A stretch of DNA of 6,190 bases from Deltaproteobacteria bacterium. Lineage in GTDB: Bacteria; Desulfobacterota; Desulfobaccia; Desulfobaccales; 0-14-0-80-60-11. The stretch spans positions 1 to 6,190 of the forward strand of contig VGSO01000184.1 in NCBI GenBank assembly GCA_016874945.1. The letters are read 5' to 3'. The notes below the pieces were generated by a model that made no database searches, was not told the origin of the DNA, and worked only from the letters and a program-made list of their open reading frames with translations. Every line of letters starts with the position of its first letter. Within the stretch, counting starts at the first letter, position 1. The position numbers were made by a program, and so were the translations under genes. Shown one piece after another: positions 1 through 4,906 of this stretch.

Positions 1-109
1 GGAATGTCCCTCCTTCGGCCAGCCCATCACCCAGTATGACCCCAAAAGCGCCGGAGCCTCGGATTACCGGGCCTTGGCCCAAGAAATCATGGAACAGGAA
101 AGGGGGTAA
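1..109 (+). CDS. ParA/Soj-family ATPase, C-terminal end only
   Basis: The reading frame is open from the window edge (first full codon at base 2) to TAA at 107-109 and gives 35 residues. It contains the segment PSFGQPITQYDPKSAGA, followed by DYRALAQEI. This matches the usual C-terminal end of ParA/Soj/MinD-type P-loop ATPases, where a PSFGxP-x-x-x-YDPKSxGAxxYxxLAxE pattern is typical. Family members bind the nucleoid as ATP dimers and position plasmids, chromosomal origins, chemoreceptor arrays or other cargo. The Walker motifs lie upstream of the window and cannot be checked, so the subfamily and cargo are unknown. The next gene starts one base after this stop codon, which implies co-transcription and probably a functional partnership. 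Confidence 0.82.
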   Translation, partial: ECPSFGQPITQYDPKSAGASDYRALAQEIMEQERG

Positions 110-110
110 T

Positions 111-485
111 ATGGCAAAACGCCGCACCATCGGGGAAAATCCTTTGGACGTCACGGTTCAGGGAAACGCCCTGGACGAAGTAATCCCCCATCGGGGCGCC
201 GCCCCCCCAGGCCCAGACCCGGCCCGGGCGGCCCTGGAGGCGGAAAATCAAGCCCTCAAAGAGGAGCTGGTCCAGCTGAAGGGCCAGATGGCGGCCCTGG
301 AGGTGCGGGAGCGGGTCTCCCGGCAGCGGACGGCTGAACTGGAAGGGGAAAACCAGGGCCTCAAAGGGGAGCTGGCCCAGGTCCAGGCCGCGCTGGACCG
401 GCTTAAGGCCGAGGCCGAAGCCGCTAAGGCAGCCGCCCCCCGCCCCGACGACCTGGGCTATACCTTCGTGCGCCGGGGCCATTGA
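111..485 (+). CDS. Small coiled-coil protein, putative ParA partner/adaptor
   Basis: This 124-residue protein starts at ATG 111. A purine-rich ribosome site (AGGAAAGGGGG, 96-106) overlaps the end of the ParA gene. An in-frame ATG at 36 exists but lies inside the ParA coding sequence and has no such site. The N-terminus is basic (MAKRRTIGENPLD), followed by a Pro/Ala-rich stretch (about residues 26-38). A heptad-rich coiled coil runs from about 38 to 108, and a short conserved-looking tail (DDLGYTFVRRGH) ends the protein. The coiled coil contains an internal duplication (residues 42-56 and 77-91). ParA ATPases often have a small downstream partner whose Lys/Arg-rich N-terminus stimulates ATP hydrolysis. 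By analogy this protein may be the ATPase activator or cargo adaptor. I recognise no ParB-like DNA-binding domain. The function is inferred from position and the basic N-terminus only. Confidence 0.8.
   Translation: MAKRRTIGENPLDVTVQGNALDEVIPHRGAAPPGPDPARAALEAENQALKEELVQLKGQMAALEVRERVSRQRTAELEGENQGLKGELAQVQAALDRLKAEAEAAKAAAPRPDDLGYTFVRRGH
234..383 (+). repeat. Internal 105-bp-spaced duplication in the coiled coil
   Basis: Bases 234-278 and 339-383 encode near-identical segments, LEAENQALKEELVQL and LEGENQGLKGELAQV. Their spacing of 105 bases (35 residues) is exactly five heptads. The DNA copies are also alike, suggesting a fairly recent tandem duplication that lengthened the coiled coil without breaking its register. 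Confidence 0.7.
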
Positions 486-488
486 GGA

Positions 489-535
489 TTTGGGGGAGGG
501 GGCCAAGGGCGCCAGCCCTTTTCCCCTCCCCCAAA
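489..535. terminator. Two-tier GC-rich hairpin after the ParA-partner gene
   Basis: Three bases after the TGA at 483-485, TTTGGGGGAGGGG (489-501) pairs perfectly with CCCCTCCCCCAAA (523-535), a 13-bp stem. Inside the loop, AAGGGC (505-510) pairs with GCCCTT (515-520). The position suits transcription termination or mRNA 3'-end protection for the ParA operon. No T-tract follows on the + strand, so it is not a classic intrinsic terminator. Confidence 0.6.
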
Positions 536-573
536 CCCCCACCCCCAATCCCATAAGGGGAAATAATCAGGCG

Positions 574-606
574 GGGGAAGTCGGGGCTACAGGCCCCGAC
601 TTCCCC
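574..606. terminator. Perfect 14-bp hairpin in convergent spacer
   Basis: GGGGAAGTCGGGGC (574-587) pairs perfectly with GCCCCGACTTCCCC (593-606) around a 5-base loop. It lies midway between two convergent genes and could act in both directions. No T-run follows on either strand. It could equally be a remnant of a palindromic repeat family. Confidence 0.5.
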
Positions 607-636
607 AGCTCCCTTAAAGGGTTGGGAGGGGGGCTT

Positions 637-676
637 GGGGGGAGGGCAGGGAGCGTTGCTCCCTGGCCCTCCCCCC
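637..676. terminator. 18-bp hairpin with one bulge, downstream of barrel gene
   Basis: GGGGGGAGGGCAGGGAGC (637-654) pairs with the arm at 658-676 around a 3-base loop, with a single extra C on the right arm. It starts about 10 bases beyond the stop codon of the leftward outer-membrane gene (stop at 687-689), so it is a reasonable 3' end structure for that transcript. There is no clear U-tract on either strand. Confidence 0.5.
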
Positions 677-686
677 CATAAATCAC

Positions 687-1637
687 TCAAAAACTAAGAA
701 GCACCGTAAACACCGGGGTATATTTGAACTCGGTGTTCTTGCCCGCCAAATCCAGGGCCACCCCCAGGGCGCAGCTCCACCGGGGGCTGAGGATGCACTC
801 GATTCCCGGCAAAATTCCCAGAAGCGCCCCGGGCGGCTCATGAGGCCGGGCCAACAGCGGCCCCACTTCCCAGATGCTGTAAAATTCCAGCAGCAGGACC
901 CAGCGGGGGGTCAGGACCCATTCCGCGGCCAGGTTGAAATTGATCTGGTCTTGTTCATGAAGGGAGGTAATCAGAGGAGTCAACGCCTGGTGCTCCGGGT
1001 GCTGCCGTGTTTGCAGGGCCAGGCTGTACCAGAGGTTGGCATAAAGATAAAGGGGTTTCACCCACTTGGAAAGATTGACCCCCAGGGTCAGGCCATAAGT
1101 GCCGCCTCCCAGGTTGTCGGTTCCCAGGTTGCCGGGGTTGAGGCGGACATGGCGGCCGGTGGGAAAATTAAAACCCAGCACCCCGCTGACCGTGGGGCGG
1201 ATGGCGGTTTCCGCCAGGAGCTGGTATTTGGCAAACAGGTTGATATCCCCCAGTCCCCCAAAATCCGCGCCCCGCTCCCCCCGGGGTCCCGGCTGGTTCA
1301 CGTTGCCGGCCCAATTGTGAACATAGGGCGCCATGAGCTTTATTTCCAGATTCGGTGCTAGGCCATAGGTGAACTGCACCGGGATGGTCAGGCAGATAAA
1401 ATCCCCGCCGGCGCTGCGGCCCTGCCAACTGCCGGAAAAATTCCCCTGGACCAAGCCCACCTGCCAGGAAGGCTGAATCTGGAGGCTTCCGGGGGGAACC
1501 GGTTCCGCAGTGTCGGTGATAATGGGGCCGGTGGTGGTAGGGCGGGCTTGGGGCGCCCCGGAAGCCTCCTCCCAGACCACGGCCAAGGATGGAAGCAAAC
1601 AGCCCAGGATCGCGAGAATCAGAATTTTGGCCAACAA
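687..1637 (-). CDS. Outer-membrane beta-barrel, MetA-pathway (PF13557-like) family
   Basis: This 316-residue protein has an N-terminal hydrophobic signal (KILILAILGCLLPSLAVV, from about residue 4). The mature part begins near PIITDTAEPVPPGSLQIQPS. Alternating hydrophobic/polar strands run to the end, and the last residue is Phe (VFTVLLSF), the usual sorting signal of outer-membrane barrels. The opening 'TAEPVPPGSLQIQP' segment, the 'YGLAPNLEIKLMAPY' region and the GGLGDINLFAKY motif are typical of the 'MetA-pathway of phenol degradation' barrel family, whose members are thought to be channels or transporters; the substrate is unknown. The start is uncertain. No ATG or GTG lies between the in-frame stop at 1659-1661 and the signal peptide, so TTG at 1637 (or 1634) is the best choice, with only a weak ribosome site. 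It is the third gene of a leftward set, 104 bases after the DUF5666 gene. Confidence 0.8.
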   Translation of the reverse strand: MLAKILILAILGCLLPSLAVVWEEASGAPQARPTTTGPIITDTAEPVPPGSLQIQPSWQVGLVQGNFSGSWQGRSAGGDFICLTIPVQFTYGLAPNLEIKLMAPYVHNWAGNVNQPGPRGERGADFGGLGDINLFAKYQLLAETAIRPTVSGVLGFNFPTGRHVRLNPGNLGTDNLGGGTYGLTLGVNLSKWVKPLYLYANLWYSLALQTRQHPEHQALTPLITSLHEQDQINFNLAAEWVLTPRWVLLLEFYSIWEVGPLLARPHEPPGALLGILPGIECILSPRWSCALGVALDLAGKNTEFKYTPVFTVLLSF

Positions 1638-1741
1638 ACGTAGGCACCACGAGAATTTTTAGCGACGCCATTATCAGAGATTATTTATTGGCGCAATTCC
1701 GGGAGAAGCGCCCGCGGCCGCCTTAAGAGAAGAATTTGCCT

Positions 1742-2050
1742 TTACTTCTTGGCGGGCGGATTGAAATTGCCCTTTTTCACTTCAATCTCGTAAACCAGGA
1801 TCTTATTTTCGTATTTCAGGCCCTTGACCTTGACGAAGGCGCCAATTTCCGGACGGCCTTTATCCATATCGATCTTGCTGTCTTCCAGGACCTGTACGGT
1901 CTTGCCATCCACCACCCATTCCCCCAGGGAACCTGTGGCCGGCATCTTTTCCACATTGCCGTAAAATTTCAGCTTGGCCGAAGCCGGGCCTGCCAGGACC
2001 AGAACTGCCAGGAGGGCGATAACTACCGGGACCAGTCTGCTCCTCAACAT
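1742..2050 (-). CDS. Secreted DUF5666-like small protein
   Basis: This 102-residue protein starts at the ATG at 2048-2050. A Sec signal peptide covers residues 1-25: a basic start (MLRSR), a hydrophobic core and an AxA-type cleavage site (GPASA). The mature 77 residues begin KLKFYGNVEKMP and carry the pattern G-x-V-E-x-x-P, GxWVVDGKTVQV, and GAFVKVKG followed by an Ile/Val-rich strand. This resembles DUF5666, a small all-beta, probably OB-fold-like periplasmic domain. The tail is Lys-rich (NPPAKK). DUF5666 has no settled biochemical role; it is often found in envelope or extracellular proteins. The gene follows the Ig-like protein gene on the same strand, but a MITE now separates them. An in-frame ATG 60 bases upstream lies inside that MITE and is not favoured. 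Confidence 0.82.
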   Translation of the reverse strand: MLRSRLVPVVIALLAVLVLAGPASAKLKFYGNVEKMPATGSLGEWVVDGKTVQVLEDSKIDMDKGRPEIGAFVKVKGLKYENKILVYEIEVKKGNFNPPAKK

Positions 2051-2056
2051 AAAGTT

Positions 2057-2065
2057 CTCCCCCTT
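2057..2065 (-). promoter_or_regulatory. Ribosome binding site fixing the DUF5666 start
   Basis: On the - strand AAGGGGGAG lies 6 bases before the ATG at 2048-2050. This near-ideal Shine-Dalgarno site selects that ATG over the upstream in-frame ATG within the inserted element, and makes residue 1 the start of a normal signal peptide. Confidence 0.8.
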
Positions 2066-2083
2066 CAGGATTATTTGGGTTAC

Positions 2084-2090
2084 AAGACAT
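2084..2090 (+). repeat. Target-site duplication, left copy (AAGACAT)
   Basis: AAGACAT abuts the left end of the MITE and is repeated exactly at 2224-2230 next to the right end. This is the footprint of a transposition event. Confidence 0.75.
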
Positions 2091-2223
2091 GAGCCTCTTG
2101 CAAAATTCATTTTGAGGCTGCGATTTTTCCCATGTTGCTTAAAGAAATATCCGGTAGCACAGGCTTTCCAGCCTGTGCCGGCGCAGGCTGAAGCCTGCGG
2201 CTACATAATTTTGCAAGAGGCTC
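2091..2223 (+). mobile_element. MITE-like element, copy 1 (133 bp, intact ends)
   Basis: The element has perfect 17-bp terminal inverted repeats: GAGCCTCTTGCAAAATT (2091-2107) and its complement (2207-2223). It is flanked by the 7-bp duplication AAGACAT and has no coding capacity. The core holds two strong hairpins, GCACAGGCT/AGCCTGTGC (2157-2178) and CGCAGGCT/AGCCTGCG (2182-2199), enclosed by GTAGC/GCTAC (2154-2204). An inverted copy of the end motif (GAGGCT, 2114-2119) lies just inside the left end, so the left arm can also fold alone. A second copy lies at 6023-6154 in the opposite orientation. The structure implies a non-autonomous element moved by a transposase encoded elsewhere; which family cannot be told from here. 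It sits between two leftward genes and would appear in their shared transcript as a stable RNA structure. Confidence 0.85.
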
Positions 2224-2230
2224 AAGACAT
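2224..2230 (+). repeat. Target-site duplication, right copy (AAGACAT)
   Basis: This is an exact copy of 2084-2090. Its last base is also the last base of the TAA stop of the Ig-like gene (complement of 2230-2232), so the insertion occurred at the very end of that gene without altering its protein. Confidence 0.75.
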
Positions 2231-2775
2231 TAATCTCCAATAACCGTGATGGCGCTTTTGCCATAGGCCTTTTGAGTTCCCAGGGTAATGGTTGCCTGGA
2301 ACTCTACTGTCTGCGCGGTCTTGGGAAACGCTTCTTTCGAGGTTTCCCATTTCGCTTTGAACATTCCATCCTTGTCGGTAAACCCCGATATCTGGGGAGA
2401 GCGGGTCTCCTCAAAATAACCGGCGGTGGCCGCCAGGTCAACGCGGGCCTGGGGGAGCACCGCCTTCCCATCCCAGGATAGGGCGGTGACCATAATCTTG
2501 GTGTCATCGCCCGCCTTTACCCGGGGTTTGGCGGTCACTCTGACTAAGATGCCGGTGGGCGCCGGCGCCGGCGCCGGTCGGGGAGACGGCTGCTCGGCCA
2601 GATCTGCGGGAGTGGTGGGGAGCACCGTGACCGCAGGGGGGGACATGGGCTCCCCCTTTTCCTTGGTTTGAATCAGGAAATAAAAATATAACAGGCCGGT
2701 AAGCGCCGTGACCAGAGAGGCCACGCCGGTTAGGATGCCGGGAAAAGAGGTCCAGAAAGATTCCTTCTTTTTCAT
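2230..2775 (-). CDS. Membrane-anchored protein with bacterial Ig-like domain
   Basis: This 181-residue protein has a short basic cytoplasmic start (MKKKESF) and one membrane helix (about residues 10-35, FPGILTGVASLVTALTGLLY). A Pro/Ala-rich linker (about 43-73) follows, then one beta-sandwich domain (about 74-181). The domain carries the hallmarks of invasin/Big-type bacterial Ig repeats: VRVTAKPRVKAGDDTKIMV, an ARVDLAATAGYF strand, the TDKDGMFKAKW turn, and a final strand AYGKSAITVI. It is therefore probably anchored in the inner membrane with its Ig-like domain in the periplasm, where such domains bind proteins or act as spacers. The start ATG (2773-2775) has only a weak AGGT-type site. It is the first gene of the leftward set and is followed by the DUF5666 and barrel genes; a shared envelope role is an inference. 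Confidence 0.78.
   Translation of the reverse strand: MKKKESFWTSFPGILTGVASLVTALTGLLYFYFLIQTKEKGEPMSPPAVTVLPTTPADLAEQPSPRPAPAPAPTGILVRVTAKPRVKAGDDTKIMVTALSWDGKAVLPQARVDLAATAGYFEETRSPQISGFTDKDGMFKAKWETSKEAFPKTAQTVEFQATITLGTQKAYGKSAITVIGD
2558..2575 (-). repeat. Three tandem GGCGCC hexamers in linker
   Basis: GGCGCC occurs three times in a row and encodes part of the Pro-Ala-Pro-Ala linker of the Ig-like protein. Such a run is prone to slippage in multiples of two codons, which would change linker length without a frameshift. Confidence 0.7.
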
Positions 2776-3167
2776 GGCGACCTATTTCATTACGATTGTC
2801 TTTTAGGCTGAGCTTTGCCCTTCCCGATGGGACGATTTTGGGCTTAAGGGGTCTTGAAGCCGAATCTTTTTCTTGTGGCATGATAGCACAATTTTCGGTC
2901 CCTTTTCATTTTTTGATTATTTTTTTACTCCGAGAAGGAAATCCAAGGCCATACCTCCATATTCACCAACCAGAAAGAAATTAGTGGCGTCGGCTGGCCT
3001 GTGGACACCGTCTATTCCGTCAAACGACGGCCCCACCTCGTCTCCCACCACCGGGAGCAGGCGGACCTGCCGGGGGCGCCGGGGGAACTTCTCCCCGGAC
3101 CGGGACCCTCCTCCGGCTTATTGACAATTTTCCCAGATGTGCTCAAAATAGAAAAGAGGGGAATTTT
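2776..3167. other. Gene-free divergent control region
   Basis: These 392 bases separate the leftward envelope genes from the rightward sensor operon, and I see no credible gene. The left half (to about 2990) is A/T-rich and the right half (3000-3120) is very GC-rich. Possible control elements are an inverted repeat TTGTG-N9-CACAA (2873-2891) and, on the - strand, a TATCAT box (2880-2885) at a weak spacing from a poor -35. A small palindrome CCGTC/GACGG lies near 3018, and a 6-bp hairpin CCGGGG/CCCCGG at 3079-3098 lies just before the rightward promoter. An open frame from GTG 3001 reads through the GC-rich part, but it has no ribosome site and no recognisable protein. Confidence 0.6.
3121..3149 (+). 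promoter_or_regulatory. Putative sigma70-type promoter of the sensor operon
   Basis: A perfect -35 box TTGACA (3121-3126) is followed after 17 bases by CAAAAT (3144-3149), a 4/6 match to the -10 consensus. Transcription would begin about 3155-3158, right at the ribosome site AGAGGGG (3155-3161), leaving a leader of only about 10-13 bases. The -35 is convincing; the very short leader weakens the call. Confidence 0.45.
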
Positions 3168-3611
3168 ATGGCTACTTTCCAGGTCTTGCTGGCGGCATCG
3201 ATTCTTTATTTGGCCTTCCCTTCCCCGGTCCTGGCCTTTGGCCCCCAATGGATCACCACGGGGTCTTATGTTCACCAGATCGCCCACTTGCTGTTCGCCG
3301 GGGCCATGGCCTTTTTCCTCCGGCAGATTCACCGGGAAAACCTCTTAAAATATAAAGGCTTCCGGTATCTTTCCTGGGCGGCCTGGTTTTTTATCCTCTG
3401 GAACCTGGACGCGGTGGTGGGCCACTTTTCCGAATGGGCCTTGGTCAATCCGGTGATTCTGGGAGGGGGGTGGGACAAGCGCCTGCTCATGTACGACGCC
3501 AATTCCTGGCTTTACTACATTACCCAGATAAACCACTTTGTGCTGTTGGCGCCGGCTTTTTATTTTTTTTACCGCGGCCTTAAGACCTTCGCCCAAGAGG
3601 CCCGGCCATGA
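3168..3611 (+). CDS. Small membrane protein, putative sensor partner of the kinase
   Basis: This 147-residue protein begins with a signal-peptide-like or first membrane helix (about residues 4-24, ending PVLAFG). Membrane segments follow at about 37-53, 68-84 and 119-137, and the C-terminus is short (KTFAQEARP). It is rich in Trp, Tyr and Phe and has His in or near the helices (His36, His40, His55, His86, His123). I do not recognise a named family. Residues about 47-92 align by eye with the N-terminal membrane part of the next gene's kinase (shared F-x-L-R-x-x-H, then Trp 15 residues later, then a His). It may therefore be a stand-alone copy of the same sensor module. The stop overlaps the kinase start (ATGA at 3608-3611), indicating translational coupling and a joint function. 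Ligand binding through the His residues (haem, metal or quinone) is possible but unproven. Confidence 0.75.
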   Translation: MATFQVLLAASILYLAFPSPVLAFGPQWITTGSYVHQIAHLLFAGAMAFFLRQIHRENLLKYKGFRYLSWAAWFFILWNLDAVVGHFSEWALVNPVILGGGWDKRLLMYDANSWLYYITQINHFVLLAPAFYFFYRGLKTFAQEARP

Positions 3612-4732
3612 TTTCGCTGCCCCTGCTCCCTCATTGGATCGCCAAGGTCGTCGGCTCCCTGCTGGTGGTTATCTTCGCGTTACGCGCCTTTCACTTCAGT
3701 TCCCGACTGGTTTCCCAGGACCGGGAAAACGCCCTGTGGCTCTTTTTTTACTGGCTCTGCGGCGCGTTTCTCTTCTTTTCCATATCCCACGTCGTCTCCC
3801 ATGCCTTGCAGGACATTATCACGGTTTTCGGCTATTCCTACCTCCAGGATTTGCGCCGCCTCGCGGGGGCATTCGACAGTATCATTTATGTGGCCATAGC
3901 CACCATCACCCTGTTCTTTTATAACATTCAGCGTCTTTATCAGCGGATGGAGGCCGACCACCACCAATTGGAGGAGACCAGCCGGGAGATCCTGGCCCTG
4001 AACCGGGAGATGGAAGCCCTGGTGATGGAGCGCACCATGTCCGAGATGGCATTGGGCATGGCCCATGGCCTCCGCAACCCGCTCCATGTCATCGGCGGCT
4101 TCAGCCACCGGCTGCTGCGCAAGACCGATCCGGAGGACCCCAGCCGGGCTTGGGTGGCGGCCATCGCCGAGGAAGCCCGGCGGATTGAGGGCATGGTGGA
4201 GCGCTTCGAAACCCTGGCTCAGCGGAAAACTTCTTTTTTTGGCCAGGAAGACCTCAACGTCATCGCCCGGTCCACCCTGGAGCTGCTCACCCCGGAAATC
4301 CGGGCCAAAAGTTTGATCCTGATAACGGAAACCTGTCCCCACCCCTTGGTGGGCCGTTATAACAGCCACCTGCTCAAGGTGGCCTTCTCTCACATCATCC
4401 GCAACGCCGTGGAAGCCACCCCGTCCCAGGGAAAGGTCATCATCAAGACGTCCATGGAAAAAAACTACGCGGTCCTGATCATCCAGGACACGGGGCGAGG
4501 CATGCCCCCCGACGTGGTGGAAAAGGTCTTTGTCCCCTTTTACACCACCAAGATCGGGGGCACGGGCTTGGGCATGGTCTTTGTGAGGCAGATCGTGGAC
4601 GAACACCGGGGGGTCATCTCCCTGGAGAGCAAAGTGGGACGGGGCACCACCGTGACCATCCGCCTGCCCCACCGCTTCGCCGAGACCCCGGGGGTGTCCG
4701 GGGAGGAGCCGCCCGGCCAGGTCAGGGAATAG
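3608..4732 (+). CDS. Membrane sensor histidine kinase with atypical H-box (HGLRNP)
   Basis: This 374-residue protein has membrane helices at about residues 11-28, 43-62 and 89-106. A coiled-coil linker (108-145) follows, then the HisKA dimerisation domain (about 143-205) and the HATPase domain (about 213-355). The phospho-acceptor is His153 in MAHGLRNPL. The ATP-binding boxes are complete: N box around Asn266 (HIIRNAVEA), G1 box DTGRGMP (294-300), F box VPFYTTK (309-315) and G2 box GGTGLG (317-322). Such kinases autophosphorylate and pass phosphate to a response regulator. No regulator gene lies next to it here, and there is no PAS or HAMP domain. It is oddly built at the H-box: position H+1 is Gly154 instead of the usual Glu/Asp, while Asn157 at H+4 is kept. 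Translation starts at ATG 3608, overlapping the previous stop, with AAGAGG at 3596-3601. The C-terminal tail (355-374) is low complexity and ends inside a heptamer repeat. Confidence 0.9.
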   Translation: MISLPLLPHWIAKVVGSLLVVIFALRAFHFSSRLVSQDRENALWLFFYWLCGAFLFFSISHVVSHALQDIITVFGYSYLQDLRRLAGAFDSIIYVAIATITLFFYNIQRLYQRMEADHHQLEETSREILALNREMEALVMERTMSEMALGMAHGLRNPLHVIGGFSHRLLRKTDPEDPSRAWVAAIAEEARRIEGMVERFETLAQRKTSFFGQEDLNVIARSTLELLTPEIRAKSLILITETCPHPLVGRYNSHLLKVAFSHIIRNAVEATPSQGKVIIKTSMEKNYAVLIIQDTGRGMPPDVVEKVFVPFYTTKIGGTGLGMVFVRQIVDEHRGVISLESKVGRGTTVTIRLPHRFAETPGVSGEEPPGQVRE

Positions 4733-4750
4733 GGAATAGGGAATAGGGAC
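4724..4750 (+). repeat. AGGGAAT heptamer array at the kinase 3' end
   Basis: Three exact AGGGAAT units (4724-4744) and a fourth, AGGGAC-type unit run through the kinase's last codons and its TAG stop (4730-4732). The stop codon itself is part of the repeat. Bases 4723-4742 form a 19/20 inverted match to 4907-4926 at the end of the opposing gene. Confidence 0.75.
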
Positions 4751-4769
4751 CGCGCCCCCCTCCCAATAC

Positions 4770-4893
4770 TGTTCACTTAAACATCCCACAAGGGGCGAGG
4801 TCTCCTCGCCCGTGTTTGAAAATGCTAATTTATCGGGCGGGGAAACCCCGCCCCTTGTACGACAAATAGAGATCGCCGATGCTTAAGTGAACA
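4770..4893. mobile_element. Second MITE-like element (124 bp, 16-bp inverted ends)
   Basis: TGTTCACTTAAACATC (4770-4785) is matched in inverse orientation by GATGCTTAAGTGAACA (4878-4893), 15 of 16 positions. Inside are two hairpins, GGGCGAGG/CCTCGCCC (4793-4811, loop TCT) and GGGCGGGG/CCCCGCCC (4835-4853, loop AAA). In addition, ACAAGGGGCG (4788-4797) can pair with CGCCCCTTGT (4849-4858), giving an alternative long fold. No coding capacity and no clear target duplication are seen. It is unrelated in sequence to the element at 2091. Lying between convergent genes, its hairpins may also end both transcripts. Confidence 0.65.
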
Positions 4894-4906
4894 ACATTGT
4901 CCTTAA

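Noticed and set aside
36..110. An upstream in-frame ATG that would lengthen the coiled-coil protein by 25 residues
   Set aside because: It lies within the ParA coding region, has no ribosome site, and encodes nothing conserved-looking; ATG 111 has a strong purine-rich site.
840..1361. Rightward open frame opposite the barrel gene
   Set aside because: The composition (Gln, Gly, Pro-rich) matches an antisense shadow; the leftward frame has a signal peptide, barrel pattern and terminal Phe.
1168..1671. Leftward open frame starting with ATG 1671
   Set aside because: It overlaps the barrel gene out of frame and yields low-complexity Gly/Pro/Arg sequence; kept only as a hint about the barrel's true start.
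1690..1712. Hairpin GGCGC/GCGCC after the DUF5666 gene as a terminator
   Set aside because: The stem is short and bulged, and no T-run follows in the leftward direction, so I do not call it a terminator.
2091..2223. CRISPR or tRNA-like reading of the repeated hairpins
   Set aside because: There are no regularly spaced identical repeats with unique spacers, and no cloverleaf. The terminal inverted repeats and target duplication explain the structure as a MITE.
2873..2891. Possible sigma54 or CRP site (TTGTGGCATGATAGCACAA)
   Set aside because: GG and GC are 7 bases apart, not the 10 needed for sigma54. The inverted repeat has a 9-base gap that does not fit the CRP spacing. It is kept only as an unassigned inverted repeat.
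3001..3348. Rightward open frame across the GC-rich part of the divergent region
   Set aside because: There is no ribosome site, it overlaps the small membrane protein gene out of frame, and it has no recognisable domain.
3680..4789. Long 369-codon open frame antisense to the kinase
   Set aside because: It is a shadow of the GC-rich kinase gene. It is rich in Gly, Asp and His with no recognisable domain, while the opposite strand has complete histidine-kinase motifs.
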